Shown: one piece after another, positions 43,597 to 52,877 of the stretch | How positions within the stretch are numbered: the first letter of the stretch is position 1 | Layout: every line of letters starts with the position of its first letter | Assembly: GCA_024123915.1 (NCBI GenBank) | Contig: CP099650.1 | Span: 3,348,001-3,412,000 of the forward strand | Direction of reading: 5' to 3' | Length of the DNA: 64,000 bases | From: Oxalobacteraceae bacterium OTU3CAMAD1 | GTDB taxonomy: Bacteria > Pseudomonadota > Gammaproteobacteria > Burkholderiales > Burkholderiaceae_D | Position numbers and translations under genes: made by a program | The notes under the pieces: generated by a model | The model's database searches: none | Told to the model about the DNA's origin: nothing | The model's input: the letters and a program-made list of their open reading frames with translations, nothing else

Positions 43597-44247
43597 ATGG
43601 CATGGACACGTGACGAAATGGCCGCGCGCGCGGCAAAGGAATTGCAGGACGGTTTTTACGTCAACCTGGGCATCGGTTTGCCGACCCTGGTGGCCAACTA
43701 TGTGCCGCCCGGTATGGACGTGTATTTGCAGTCGGAAAACGGCCTGCTGGGCATCGGCCCGTTCCCGACCGAGGCTGAGATCGACGCCGACCTGATCAAC
43801 GCCGGCAAGCAGACCGTGACGGCGCTGCCGGGCGCGGCCTACTTCAGCTCGGCCGATTCGTTCGGCATGATCCGGGGCGGCAAGATCAACCTGGCGATCC
43901 TGGGCGCGATGCAGGTGTCGGAGCATGGCGACCTGGCCAACTGGATGATTCCCGGCAAAATGGTCAAGGGCATGGGCGGCGCGATGGACCTTGTGGCGGG
44001 CGTCAAGCGGGTGGTGGTGCTGATGGAGCACGTCGCCACCGCCAAGGACGGCACGACGTCGCACAAGCTGCTGCCGAAATGCGACCTGCCGCTGACCGGC
44101 GTGGGCGTGGTCGACCTGATCGTCACCGATTTGGGCGTTATGGAAGTGACCGAGACCGGCCTGAAGGTGACCGAGTTGGCGCCGGGCGTGAGCAGGGAGC
44201 AGATCCAGGCCGCCACCGGCGTCGAACTGGACTTGTCGGCGCTTTAA
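43597..44247 (+). CDS. scoB: 3-oxoacid CoA-transferase, subunit B
   Basis: A 216-aa subunit with the catalytic Glu in the motif [11 protein letters not shown] (about residue 45-55) and [16 protein letters not shown]. It forms a heteromer with ScoA. A longer frame exists upstream, but ATG 43597 with GGAGA upstream gives the expected N-terminus. A terminator follows at 44311. Together with the hydroxybutyrate dehydrogenase at 47017 it points to ketone-body or PHB breakdown. Confidence 0.93.
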   Translation: MAWTRDEMAARAAKELQDGFYVNLGIGLPTLVANYVPPGMDVYLQSENGLLGIGPFPTEAEIDADLINAGKQTVTALPGAAYFSSADSFGMIRGGKINLAILGAMQVSEHGDLANWMIPGKMVKGMGGAMDLVAGVKRVVVLMEHVATAKDGTTSHKLLPKCDLPLTGVGVVDLIVTDLGVMEVTETGLKVTELAPGVSREQIQAATGVELDLSAL

Positions 44248-44310
44248 CAAGCGGAGTGGATCGGGGAGTCGTTTGAAAGACGCGAGACCTCAATCTGGGC
44301 ATCTGTATCG

Positions 44311-44346
44311 AAAACGGCAAACGCTGCAGGGGTTTGCCGTTTTTTG
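44311..44346 (+). terminator. Rho-independent terminator after scoAB
   Basis: The stem ACGGCAAAC/GTTTGCCGT with a 9-nt loop is followed by seven T residues. Confidence 0.9.
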
Positions 44347-44451
44347 TTTTGAGCCAGCTTTTATCGCTAAATCCTCGCCCTGAGTCGATCCAATCATTGC
44401 GTTACTTTCGATCTTCACTAAAATAAAACGAACATCCAGGGAGCGATCTCC

Positions 44452-44811
44452 ATGAGCGACGGAGTCAGAAAGCCACGCAACACGCCGAGCATTGTGCCGG
44501 AGGTCTCCGGGCAGCAAAGCCGTCCTAGAGGCAAACCGAGCGAGGTGATGTTGACTGTCGAGGCTGCGGCCGAGCTGATGCGGTGCAGCCGTCCCTATGT
44601 CGTCATGCTGATCGACAACAAGAAGTTCGCGGGCGCTTCGGTAACTGAGGAAGGGCACCGACTAGTGCCTGAGTCCTCTGTGCGCACTTGGATCAAAGAG
44701 CGCGAAGCAGGGAGCCAAGAACCCGACTATCACGCGGTTGCCGAGGCGAACGGGATGTATGACATTCCGGAGGCTGCATTCATCCAAGCAAATAAACCTG
44801 GCCGTTCCTAA
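44452..44811 (+). CDS. Probable antitoxin with excisionase-like helix-turn-helix
   Basis: A 119-aa protein with an N-terminal disordered region and a MerR/excisionase-type helix-turn-helix in the middle (about 35-80: LTVEAAAELMRCSRPYVVMLIDNKKFAGASVTEEGHRLVPESSVRTWI). The gene ends 2 bp before a PIN-domain gene. This order and size fit a DNA-binding antitoxin. Codon use is less GC-biased than in the neighbours, which may indicate transfer. Function is inferred from the pair. Confidence 0.75.
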   Translation: MSDGVRKPRNTPSIVPEVSGQQSRPRGKPSEVMLTVEAAAELMRCSRPYVVMLIDNKKFAGASVTEEGHRLVPESSVRTWIKEREAGSQEPDYHAVAEANGMYDIPEAAFIQANKPGRS

Positions 44812-44813
44812 AA

Positions 44814-45485
44814 ATGGCGGTCGGCCATCCACTGTCTCCTGGCGGTGCGACGCACGTGCTGCTCGACGCAAATGTCTTATTACCGCCGCGCCTTTCCGAT
44901 ATTTTGTTCGACTTGTGTCTGGAAGGCTTGTTCTGGGCGCGTTGGAGTGCCGAAATCGAAACCGAATTCTTGCGCAACTGGCCAAAAGTTGCTATCGGTG
45001 CGAGCGGCGCGAGGTCGGCCCAACAATTCGCCGCCGAGGCAGTCAAGGCCGGCAAGCGCTTGCAAAGTTACAAACGCGCCGTTCCGGGCCATGAAGTTAT
45101 AGGTCACCAAGCGCAGCGGGTTCTTGCCAGGGTTCCCACTGCGGTGAATGTTGGAGACCGGCATGTTGCTGCGGCTGCATTGGTCTTGTTGGATTTAGCG
45201 CTACAAGACAATGCTAATGATAAGGTCATCATCGTCTCCAGCAATCTTAAAGATCTTGCAGTATCCGACATGAGACGGCTGGATATTCACGTCGTCGCAC
45301 CAGGAAAATTTATCGACAGCCTCACGCGGGTTGCCAGCGCGCGCGTTGGTTCGGCTCTTGAGAGATGCGTCAACAGTTTGACTAATCCGCGTTACACCCG
45401 TGCCCGTCTGCTGCAGGCGCTACAAGTCCACGGGGCTCGAGCTACCGCGCGGCATTTCGCTACCGTTTGGGGTGGAAAGGTTTGA
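44814..45485 (+). CDS. PIN-domain protein, probable toxin
   Basis: A 223-aa protein starting with a PIN-type core: HVLLDANVLLPPRLSDILFDLC contains the first acidic residue (D-A-N), WSAEIETEFLRNW follows, and later segments (AVNVGDRHVAAAAL and VIIVSSNLKDL) fit the further acidic positions. PIN toxins are Mg-dependent RNases. The protein is longer than VapC (about 130 aa), with an extra C-terminal region. It is preceded by an HTH antitoxin-like gene at 2-bp distance. Toxicity is inferred. Confidence 0.78.
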   Translation: MAVGHPLSPGGATHVLLDANVLLPPRLSDILFDLCLEGLFWARWSAEIETEFLRNWPKVAIGASGARSAQQFAAEAVKAGKRLQSYKRAVPGHEVIGHQAQRVLARVPTAVNVGDRHVAAAALVLLDLALQDNANDKVIIVSSNLKDLAVSDMRRLDIHVVAPGKFIDSLTRVASARVGSALERCVNSLTNPRYTRARLLQALQVHGARATARHFATVWGGKV

Positions 45486-45523
45486 AGCAGATATTGGTGC
45501 TGCCCTGAACACCCTGGCCAAAG

Positions 45524-45558
45524 AAAAAAGCCCCGGGCATCGCTGCGCGGGGCTTTTT
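45524..45558. terminator. Bidirectional terminator between PIN gene and dctA
   Basis: The stem AGCCCCG/CGGGGCT is flanked by an A-run on the left and a T-run on the right. It lies between the convergent genes ending at 45485 and 45576. Confidence 0.9.
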
Positions 45559-45575
45559 GCTAGCGGGGTGTCAGC

Positions 45576-46886
45576 TTAGTGCGCCGGCACGATGATCGCT
45601 GGTTTGACTTCGGTGTCCACGGCGACCACGGTCGAACCCGGGTTGTTCAGTTCCGCGTTCATCTTGTCGCGGTCCAGTTCCTTTTCCCAGGCCGAGACCA
45701 CCACCGTCGCCACGCCGTTGCCGACGAAGTTGGTCAGCGCGCGGCATTCGCTCATGAAGCGGTCGATACCCAGGATCAGCGCCATGCCGGCCACAGGAAT
45801 CGTCGGCACCACGGCCAGGGTCGCGGCCAGGGTGATGAAGCCGGCGCCGGTGATGCCGGAAGCGCCCTTGGAGGTCAGCATTGCCACGCCCAGGATGGTC
45901 AGCTCTTGCATCAGGGTCAGCTCGGTGTTGGTTGCCTGGGCAACGAACAGCGCGGCCATCGTCATGTAGATGTTAGTGCCGTCCAGGTTGAACGAGTAGC
46001 CAGTTGGAACAACCAGGCCGACCACCGGTTTGGCGCAGCCGAGGCGTTCCAGTTTGGTCATCAGCGAAGGCAGCGCGCTTTCCGAAGAACTGGTGCCCAG
46101 CACGATCAGTAGTTCTTCCTTGATGTACTTGATGAACTTGAAGATCGAGAAGCCGGTGTAGCGGGCGATCAGGCCCAGCACGACGAACACGAACAGGCCG
46201 CAGGTCAGGTAGAACGAACCCATCAGTTTTGCCAGCGGGATCAGCGAGGCCAGGCCGTATTTACCGATGGTGAAAGCCATCGCGCCGAACGCGCCGATCG
46301 GGGCGACCTTCATGATGATGTTGACGACGCCGAAGATGGCGTGCGACAGCTCGTCGATCAGCTTGGTGATCGGACGGCCGCGCTCACCCAGCAGCGACAG
46401 CGAGAAGCCGAACAGGATGGCGATCAGCAGCACTTGCAGGATGTCGCCCTTGGCGAACGCGTCCACGAACGTCTTCGGAATGATGTTCATCAGGAAGTCG
46501 GTCGTGGTCAGGCCTTCGGCGTGCGTGTATTGCGCGATCGACTTGGCGTCCAGGTGGGCCGGATCGGCGTTGAAGCCGGCGCCCGGTTTGAGCACGTTGG
46601 CTACGACCAGGCCGATGGCCAAGGCGAAGGTGGAGACCACTTCGAAGTAGATCAGGGCCTTGCCGCCGACGCGGCCGATTTTCTTGACGTCTTGCATGCC
46701 GGCGATGCCGGAGACCACCGTACAGAAGATCACCGGGGCGATGATCATCTTGATCAGCTTGATGAAGCCGTCGCCCAGGGGTTTCATGGCGACCGCATCG
46801 GCAGGCAGGAAGATGCCGAGCAGGATACCGCAGGCGATGGCGAACAACACCTGGATATATAGGATTTTATAGAAGGGCTTTTTCAC
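45576..46886 (-). CDS. dctA: C4-dicarboxylate transporter DctA
   Basis: A 436-aa membrane carrier of the dicarboxylate/amino-acid:cation symporter family. Typical segments are [56 protein letters not shown] (serine-rich hairpin), [25 protein letters not shown] and the late [22 protein letters not shown]. It imports succinate, fumarate and malate. GTG 46886 follows GAGGAGA and gives the usual N-terminus (KKPFYKILY). A 13-bp inverted repeat lies upstream at 46931-46984. Confidence 0.95.
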   Translation of the reverse strand: MKKPFYKILYIQVLFAIACGILLGIFLPADAVAMKPLGDGFIKLIKMIIAPVIFCTVVSGIAGMQDVKKIGRVGGKALIYFEVVSTFALAIGLVVANVLKPGAGFNADPAHLDAKSIAQYTHAEGLTTTDFLMNIIPKTFVDAFAKGDILQVLLIAILFGFSLSLLGERGRPITKLIDELSHAIFGVVNIIMKVAPIGAFGAMAFTIGKYGLASLIPLAKLMGSFYLTCGLFVFVVLGLIARYTGFSIFKFIKYIKEELLIVLGTSSSESALPSLMTKLERLGCAKPVVGLVVPTGYSFNLDGTNIYMTMAALFVAQATNTELTLMQELTILGVAMLTSKGASGITGAGFITLAATLAVVPTIPVAGMALILGIDRFMSECRALTNFVGNGVATVVVSAWEKELDRDKMNAELNNPGSTVVAVDTEVKPAIIVPAH

Positions 46887-46930
46887 GGGGTCTCCTCGCG
46901 TTCGTTTGAGGAGTTCATGATGTCCCAACT

Positions 46931-46984
46931 GGAGAGTTATCACTATTGTGGAAACCCGCAAATCACTGGCTGTGATAACTCTCC
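46931..46984. repeat. 13-bp perfect inverted repeat upstream of dctA
   Basis: GGAGAGTTATCAC (46931-46943) and its exact reverse complement (46972-46984) enclose 28 nt. It lies 45 bp upstream of the dctA start and 33 bp after the 3-hydroxybutyrate dehydrogenase stop on the same strand. It could be an operator, a transcript-end hairpin or a small mobile repeat. Confidence 0.6.
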
Positions 46985-47016
46985 CATATGAGGGATAACA
47001 CGTACCCGGAATTAAT

Positions 47017-47811
47017 TTATTGCGCGACCCAGCCGCCGTCCATATTCCACGCCACGCCGCGTACCTGCTTGGCGGCGTCGCCGCACAGGAACACGGCCAG
47101 CGCGCCCAGTTCCTCCGGCGTAACGAATTCGCCGGACGGCTGCTTGTCGGCCAGCAGCGCCTTCTTCGCCTCGTCGTTGCTGATGCCGTCCTTGGCGGCG
47201 CGGGCGTCGACCTGCTTTTGCACCAGCGGCGTGAGCACGAAGCCGGGGCAGATGGCGTTGACGGTGACGCCGGTGCTGGCCGTCTCGAGCGCGCCGGCCT
47301 TGGTCAGGCCGATCAGGCCGTGCTTGGCCGCCACATAGGCCGACTTGCCGGCCGAGGCCACCAGGCCGTGGACCGAGGCCAGGTTGATGATGCGGCCCCA
47401 GTTGTTGGCGCGCATGCGCGGCAGCACCAGGCGCGACGTGTGGAACGCCGAGCTCAGGTTGATGGCGATGATGGCGTCCCACTTTTCGACCGGGAAATCC
47501 TCGACGTTGGCCACGTGCTGGATGCCGGCGTTATTTACCAGAACGTCGACGCCGCCGAACTTTTCGCCGGCGAAGGCGATCATGTTTTCGATCTCGGCCG
47601 GCTTGGACATGTCGGCGTTGTGATAGGCGACCTGGACGCCGAATTCCTTGGCCAAGTCCTGCTGCAATGTGTCGATCTCGGCGGCGTCGCCGAAACCGTT
47701 CAGCAGCACGTTGGCGCCCTCGGCCGCCAGGGTGCGCGCGATGCCCAATCCGATGCCGGATGTGGAGCCGGTGACCAATGCTGTTTTACCGCTCAAAGTC
47801 TTGTTTGTCAT
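47017..47811 (-). CDS. D-3-hydroxybutyrate dehydrogenase
   Basis: A 264-aa SDR protein: [71 protein letters not shown] (active-site Ser, Tyr, Lys) and GGWVAQ at the end. The IQHVA and HGLVAS segments are characteristic of 3-hydroxybutyrate dehydrogenases. It converts 3-hydroxybutyrate to acetoacetate, which could be activated by the CoA-transferase at 42878-44247. Single gene, divergent from the alpha/beta hydrolase. Confidence 0.92.
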   Translation of the reverse strand: MTNKTLSGKTALVTGSTSGIGLGIARTLAAEGANVLLNGFGDAAEIDTLQQDLAKEFGVQVAYHNADMSKPAEIENMIAFAGEKFGGVDVLVNNAGIQHVANVEDFPVEKWDAIIAINLSSAFHTSRLVLPRMRANNWGRIINLASVHGLVASAGKSAYVAAKHGLIGLTKAGALETASTGVTVNAICPGFVLTPLVQKQVDARAAKDGISNDEAKKALLADKQPSGEFVTPEELGALAVFLCGDAAKQVRGVAWNMDGGWVAQ

Positions 47812-47935
47812 GGTGTCCTCTGCGGGGTTGGAGATAAAAGGCTGGCTGCGCTACACTTCGGTAGGATTTTAAGCGCAACGCCCGGTAAAATGGTATTTCA
47901 GAACATCATTACATAAAAACCATCAAGGAAGCCGC

Positions 47936-48814
47936 ATGCTCGAAGCGAAAATAAAGTCTGTTCAGTGCCTGTCGTTGGCTGGCTTGCACCGGATGGCATA
48001 TAAGGAATGGGGCGACGAGGCAAACCCTAACGTGCTGGTCTGCGTGCACGGCGTGACCCGCGTCTCCGACGATTTCGACAACATGGCGCGCGCGCTGGCG
48101 TCCGACTACCGCGTGATCTGCCCGGACGTTGTCGGCCGGGGCCGCTCCGATTGGCTCAGGAATCCGCAGCTGTACCGCATTCCCCAGTATGTCAGCGACA
48201 TGGTGACGTTGCTGGCACGTGTGTTGGACCAGGGTCCGGAACAAAAGATCGATTGGTTCGGCACCTCGATGGGCGGCCTGATCGGCCTGGGCCTTGCCTC
48301 GCTGCCGGACAATCCGATCCGCAAGCTGGTGCTCAACGACATCGGCCCGGTGCTGGCGCCGGCCGCCTTGCAACGCATCGGCGACTACATCGGCCAGGAC
48401 CTGCGTTTCGAGACGTTCGACGATGGCGCCAAGTTCGTCCGCGACGTCTCGGCGTCCTTTGGCCAGCACACCGAGCAGGAATGGCATAAACTGGCCACCG
48501 ATGTCTTGCGTCAGGATAAGGACGGCAAGTGGGTGCGTCATTACGATATGGGCCTGTCCCTGCCGTTCCGTTCGGCCACACCAGAGTCGGCAGCCGCCGA
48601 CGAGGCGATGCTGTGGGCCGCTTACGACGCCATCACTTGCCCGACCCTGCTGGTGCGCGGCGCCGACTCCGACCTGCTCACGCGCGAGACGGCGGCCATG
48701 ATGGCGCAGCGCGGCCCGAAAGCGACCCTGGTGGAAATCCCCAACGTCGGCCACGCGCCGACCTTCACGCATGACGATCAGATTGCGATCGCCCGGAAAT
48801 TCCTGCTCGGCTGA
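47936..48814 (+). CDS. Alpha/beta-fold hydrolase
   Basis: A 292-aa protein with the alpha/beta hydrolase fold: HGVTR oxyanion region, nucleophile elbow GTSMGG (about residue 105-110), acidic residue in the LVRGADSDLLT segment and the catalytic His in NVGHAPTF. The sequence is of the general esterase/peptidase type; the substrate is unknown. It is followed by ridA and relA on the same strand with short gaps. Confidence 0.88.
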   Translation: MLEAKIKSVQCLSLAGLHRMAYKEWGDEANPNVLVCVHGVTRVSDDFDNMARALASDYRVICPDVVGRGRSDWLRNPQLYRIPQYVSDMVTLLARVLDQGPEQKIDWFGTSMGGLIGLGLASLPDNPIRKLVLNDIGPVLAPAALQRIGDYIGQDLRFETFDDGAKFVRDVSASFGQHTEQEWHKLATDVLRQDKDGKWVRHYDMGLSLPFRSATPESAAADEAMLWAAYDAITCPTLLVRGADSDLLTRETAAMMAQRGPKATLVEIPNVGHAPTFTHDDQIAIARKFLLG

Positions 48815-48867
48815 CAACGCGGGCGAGTTTGGACTAGTCAACAGAATAAAGTTAAAGAAGAAAAAGT

Positions 48868-49218
48868 ATGGAAATCAAACGACTGCACGTAGGCAAACGA
48901 TTGTCCGAAGTGGCAATTCACAATGGCACCGTCTATCTGGCGGGCCAGATCGCCGAAGAAACCAGTCTCGATATCAAGGGTCAAACCCGTGAAGTGCTCG
49001 GTCACGTCGACCGCCTGCTGGCCGAATCGGGCAGCGACAAGACCTGCATCCTCAGCTGCCAGATCTATATCGCCGACATGGCCGATTTCGAGGGCATGAA
49101 CGAAGAATACGACGCCTGGGTGCCAAGCGGCCACACGCCGCCGCGCGCCACGGTGGAAGCCAAGCTGGCCAATCCGGAAGTCCTGGTCGAGATCGTCATC
49201 GTCGCCGCGCAGCGTTAG
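48868..49218 (+). CDS. RidA family protein (reactive imine/enamine deaminase type)
   Basis: A 116-aa RidA/YjgF fold protein: NGTVYLAGQIAEE, LGHVDRLLAESGSDKTCILSCQIYIADMADFEGMNEEYDAWVPSG and a PPRATVEAKLANPEVLVEI end with the active-site Arg. RidA proteins hydrolyse reactive enamines/imines. It is a shorter, RutC-like form. It lies 7 bp upstream of relA, likely the same transcript. Confidence 0.9.
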   Translation: MEIKRLHVGKRLSEVAIHNGTVYLAGQIAEETSLDIKGQTREVLGHVDRLLAESGSDKTCILSCQIYIADMADFEGMNEEYDAWVPSGHTPPRATVEAKLANPEVLVEIVIVAAQR

Positions 49219-49225
49219 GAACATC

Positions 49226-51493
49226 ATGGTTTCAATCACCGCGCTTACCAGCGCCACGTCGGAACAACTGGTGCAGGGACTCACGCCCGACGACAGCGCG
49301 CGCATGTTGTCGGCGCTGGACTTCGCCAGCACCGCGTATGGCGACCTGGTCAGCACCAGCGGCCAGTCGGCGCTGGACTTCTCGATCGGCGTGGCCGGCA
49401 CCTTGTCGTTCATGCGCACCGACGTCGAGACCCGCATCGCCGGCCTGATGTTCGAGCTGACCTTGCTCGACACCACACAGGCGGCGGTGATCGAACCGCG
49501 TTTCGGCCAGGAGGTCGGCGACCTGGTGGCCGGCGTTCGCCAACTGATACGCCTGCGTGAATTGACGCAGGCGCCGGGCGGCCACGGCGGCGTGGCGCCG
49601 GTGGCGGTGGGGCGCGGCCGCAATGCCGCGCAGATGGCGGTGGCGCAGGTCGAAACCTTGCGCAAGATGCTGCTGGCGATGGCCTCGGACATGCGCGTGG
49701 TGCTGGTGCGCCTCGCCTCGTGCGTGACGACCTTGCGCTACTTCGCCGACATCAAGCTGTTCAACGACATGACGTGCGCCTACGGCCGCGAAACCCTGGA
49801 CCTGTACGCGCCGCTGGCCAACCGGCTGGGGATCTGGCAACTGAAATGGGAGCTGGAGGATTTGTCGTTCCGCTTCATCGAGCCGGAGGCGTACAAGCGC
49901 ATCGCCAAGATGCTCGAAGAAAAGCGCATGATGCGCGAAGGCTTCGTCACCAACGCCATCGCGCGGCTGCAGTCGGAAATGGCGGCCGCCGGCATCCAGG
50001 CCGAGGTGTTCGGCCGTCCCAAGCACATCTACTCCATCTGGAGCAAGATGAAGGGCAAGGAGCTCGACTTCACCGACTTGTACGACGTGCGCGCCTTCCG
50101 CGTGATCGTCGCCGACGTCAAGACCTGCTACACGGTGCTGGGCGTGGTGCACAACATCTGGACGCCGATTCCCAAGGAATTCGACGATTATATTTCCCGT
50201 CCGAAACCGAACGGCTACCAGTCGCTGCACACGGTGGTCACGGCCGAGGACGGGCGCCCGCTGGAGGTGCAGATCCGCACGCAAGAGATGCACAGCTTCG
50301 CCGAGTACGGCGTGGCCGCGCACTGGCGCTACAAGGAGGAGGGCGGCTCCAACTTCGCCGGGCAAAAGTACGACGAGAAGATCGCCTGGCTGCGCCAGCT
50401 GCTGGCATGGAAGACCGACGTCGCCGACGCGGTCGTCGGCCAGGAGGAGCAGCAGCGCGAATGGGTGGAGAAGCTCAAGTCGGCCGCGCTGGACGACCGC
50501 ATCTTCGTGCTCACGCCGCAGGCGCGGGTGCTGGAGTTGCCGGTCGGCGCCACGCCGGTCGACTTCGCCTATCACCTGCACAGCGACGTGGGCCACCGCT
50601 GCCGTGGCGCCCGCGTCGACGGCGTCATGGTGCCGCTGAATACGCCGCTCAAAAACGGCCAGACCTGCGAAATCATCACCGCCAAGGGCGCGCCCGGCAC
50701 GGCCGGCCCGTCGCGCGACTGGCTCAGCGACGAATACACGGTCGCCACGCGCACGCGCTCGAAGATCCGCGCCTGGTTCCACGCCATCGACATGCAGGAA
50801 ACCTTGTCGCACGGGCGCGCGATGGTGGAAAAATCGTTGCAGCGCGAAGGCAAGACGGCGGTCAACCTGGAAGCGCTGGCCAACAAGCTGGGCTTTGCCA
50901 AGGTCGACGATTTGTTCCTGTCGGTGGGCAAGGATGAATTCAGCCTGCGCCATGTCGAGCACGCGCTGCACGACACCGGCGAGCCGGTCGAGCCGGAGGA
51001 CGCGGTCGTCCTGGGCAAGAGCAAGGCGTCGAGCGTGGACCAGGGCGCCAAGTCGGGCGTGTTGGTGGTCGGCACCGACGGCTTGATGACGCAGCTGGCC
51101 AAATGCTGCAAGCCGGCGCCGCCGGACGGCATCGTCGGCTTCGTCACGCGCGGCAAGGGTGTTTCGATCCACCGCGCCACGTGCAAGAACTTCGCCGAAA
51201 TGCGCGCCAAGGCGCCGGAGCGGGTGATCGTCACGGAATGGGGGCGTGCCGTCTCGGACACGGTCTATCCGGTCGACATCTTCATCCTCGCGGGCGACCG
51301 CCAGGGCCTGCTGCGGGATATTTCGGAGATCTTCTCGCGTGAAAAGATCAATGTCGTCGGCGTCAACACACAAAGCGCCAAAGGCTACGCGCGCATGACC
51401 TTCACGGCCGAAATCGGCGCCACCGCGCAACTACAAAAAGCGCTCAACGCCATCGCCGAAGTCACCGGCGTGCAAGAAGCCCGCCGCGCCTAA
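49226..51493 (+). CDS. relA: RelA-type (p)ppGpp synthetase with degenerate hydrolase domain
   Basis: A 755-aa long RSH protein. The N-terminal HD hydrolase region is present but lacks the His-Asp motif (MFELTLLD in its place). The synthetase domain is intact (FGRPKHIYSIWSKM, LYDVRAFRVIV, YQSLHTVV) and has the EFDD motif typical of synthetase-only RelA. A TGS domain (about 425-485) and a C-terminal ACT domain (about 680-750) follow. It makes (p)ppGpp on stalled ribosomes. It is preceded by ridA and ends 100 bp before the IS3 insertion. Confidence 0.93.
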   Translation: MVSITALTSATSEQLVQGLTPDDSARMLSALDFASTAYGDLVSTSGQSALDFSIGVAGTLSFMRTDVETRIAGLMFELTLLDTTQAAVIEPRFGQEVGDLVAGVRQLIRLRELTQAPGGHGGVAPVAVGRGRNAAQMAVAQVETLRKMLLAMASDMRVVLVRLASCVTTLRYFADIKLFNDMTCAYGRETLDLYAPLANRLGIWQLKWELEDLSFRFIEPEAYKRIAKMLEEKRMMREGFVTNAIARLQSEMAAAGIQAEVFGRPKHIYSIWSKMKGKELDFTDLYDVRAFRVIVADVKTCYTVLGVVHNIWTPIPKEFDDYISRPKPNGYQSLHTVVTAEDGRPLEVQIRTQEMHSFAEYGVAAHWRYKEEGGSNFAGQKYDEKIAWLRQLLAWKTDVADAVVGQEEQQREWVEKLKSAALDDRIFVLTPQARVLELPVGATPVDFAYHLHSDVGHRCRGARVDGVMVPLNTPLKNGQTCEIITAKGAPGTAGPSRDWLSDEYTVATRTRSKIRAWFHAIDMQETLSHGRAMVEKSLQREGKTAVNLEALANKLGFAKVDDLFLSVGKDEFSLRHVEHALHDTGEPVEPEDAVVLGKSKASSVDQGAKSGVLVVGTDGLMTQLAKCCKPAPPDGIVGFVTRGKGVSIHRATCKNFAEMRAKAPERVIVTEWGRAVSDTVYPVDIFILAGDRQGLLRDISEIFSREKINVVGVNTQSAKGYARMTFTAEIGATAQLQKALNAIAEVTGVQEARRA

Positions 51494-51522
51494 AACCTCG
51501 GGGTCAAAAAACCTCGGGGTCA
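51494..51522 (+). repeat. Direct repeat AACCTCGGGGTCA, two copies
   Basis: Identical 13-mers at 51494-51506 and 51510-51522, immediately after the relA stop. The second copy runs into the left arm of the interrupted palindrome. Confidence 0.8.
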
Positions 51523-51592
51523 GTCTGACAATCGGACACGGACGCAGCCGTGCCAGCACATTACTGCTGGCTTCGTGTCCGAATGTCGGACC

Positions 51593-51617
51593 TGAGGTGT
51601 TCCGGGTTTCGCGGACA
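51593..51617 (+). repeat. IS3 element left terminal inverted repeat
   Basis: Begins TGAGGTGTTCCGGGTTTC; pairs with 52878-52902, with the shared core CCGGGTTTC-N2-GGACA. Confidence 0.85.
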
Positions 51618-51618
51618 G

Positions 51619-52485
51619 TTAATGAAGCACACGAAACTGCGCTTCAAAGGATGCAGGCGTTTGATAGCCCAAGGTCTGATGCAAGCGCATCCGATTGTAG
51701 TACACCTCGATGTAATCGCGAACCACGCCCAGGGCCTCGGCTCTCGTTGAAAAGAGTTGCCTATGCATGGTTTCGTTTTTCAGGTTTGAAAAGAAGCTTT
51801 CCGCCACGGCATTGTCCCAACAATTGCCTTTGCGACTCATGCTCGGCAGCGCCCCGTGTTTGGCTAGCAGGTTGCGGTAGTCGGCGCAGCCGTACACGGA
51901 GCCTTGGTCGCTGTGGAAGATGATCCCGGGCGCAGGTCGCCGGTGTTCCATCGCCATGGACAACGCCGCCATCGGTAACGTGGCCGCCTGCCTGGTGTCC
52001 GTCGACCAGCCCACCACCCGGCGTGCGAACAAGTCCAGTACCACGGCCAGATGCAAGAATCCCTCTTTAGTGCGCAGCACTGTCATATCGCCGACCCACA
52101 CCTGGTTCGGAGCGCCGACCTGAAAGGCGCGCTTGACCAAGTCCGGCGCTGGTGGCAGCACCCGTTCTTTCGCCTTGCTGGCGCGAAAACGCTTGGCGCG
52201 GGTAGTTTGTATGCCCTCCAGCTTTCTCAGCCTGGCCACGCGGTGTTTTCCACAACAGATGCCTGCGCTATTGAGCAGGCGCCACGTTTTCAATATCCCG
52301 GGTGCCGAGCGGTGGCGCATATGGATCTTGACGATCTCTTGGCGCATGGCCAGATCTTCCCGGCTTCGCAGGCTCGGCGGTGCCGTCTTGAAGGCGTAGT
52401 AGCCGCTGCGGCCCACGTCGAGCGCCAGACACAGCGCTTTGACTGAAAACTCGCTTCGATGCTCGTCGATGACGGCGTACTTCAC
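51619..52485 (-). CDS. IS3-family transposase OrfB (DDE integrase domain)
   Basis: A 288-aa catalytic half of the transposase. An HTH_21-like region precedes the rve core with the DDE triad: Asp in VWVGDMTVLR, Asp in IIFHSDQGSVYG, and Glu in NAVAESFFSNLKNE. It starts at GTG 52485, which overlaps the orfA stop, but the frame is open upstream to an A6G site, so a fused OrfAB product by -1 frameshift is likely the active enzyme. Confidence 0.92.
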   Translation of the reverse strand: MKYAVIDEHRSEFSVKALCLALDVGRSGYYAFKTAPPSLRSREDLAMRQEIVKIHMRHRSAPGILKTWRLLNSAGICCGKHRVARLRKLEGIQTTRAKRFRASKAKERVLPPAPDLVKRAFQVGAPNQVWVGDMTVLRTKEGFLHLAVVLDLFARRVVGWSTDTRQAATLPMAALSMAMEHRRPAPGIIFHSDQGSVYGCADYRNLLAKHGALPSMSRKGNCWDNAVAESFFSNLKNETMHRQLFSTRAEALGVVRDYIEVYYNRMRLHQTLGYQTPASFEAQFRVLH

Positions 52486-52841
52486 TTCTTGAGGCGAGTT
52501 AAGTACGCATCTAACTTTTTTAGGATGGCCAGCTCCTGTTCGGCCTTGGCCAGTTGGCGACGCAGTTGCTCGACCTCGCTCAATTCACTGACCGCAGGAC
52601 GACCTGGCGAGCGCAATTGGCCGCCAGCTGGCTGCTCTTCGAGCTGCTTGGCCCATTTGTAGAGCTGATTACGACGCAAACCAAGCTCCAACGCCAAGGC
52701 CGTCGCGCTCTGCTTGTCATCATGTAGCCGGGAGATCGCAGCGCGCTTGAATTCATCCGTAAACACGGCCCGCTGCTTCGGCACCGGCTCCGCCGATGTC
52801 GGAATGATCTCTCGTTTGGAAGGTGACTGTTTCTTTTCCAT
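52482..52841 (-). CDS. IS3-family transposase OrfA (HTH, leucine zipper)
   Basis: A 119-aa protein with a helix-turn-helix (FTDEFKRAAISRLHDDKQSATALALELGLRRNQLYKWAKQLEE) and a C-terminal coiled coil (VEQLRRQLAKAEQELAILKKL). It binds the terminal repeats and dimerises. AAAAAAG at 52521-52515 on the minus strand is the usual -1 slippage site of this family and leads into the orfB frame. Confidence 0.9.
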   Translation of the reverse strand: MEKKQSPSKREIIPTSAEPVPKQRAVFTDEFKRAAISRLHDDKQSATALALELGLRRNQLYKWAKQLEEQPAGGQLRSPGRPAVSELSEVEQLRRQLAKAEQELAILKKLDAYLTRLKK

Positions 52842-52877
52842 GAATATCCTCTCAGGACGTATTGTCCTCTATTTGGA

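Noticed and set aside
49232..51430. 732-codon open frame opposite relA
   Set aside because: Antisense shadow of relA with no recognisable domain or ribosome site.
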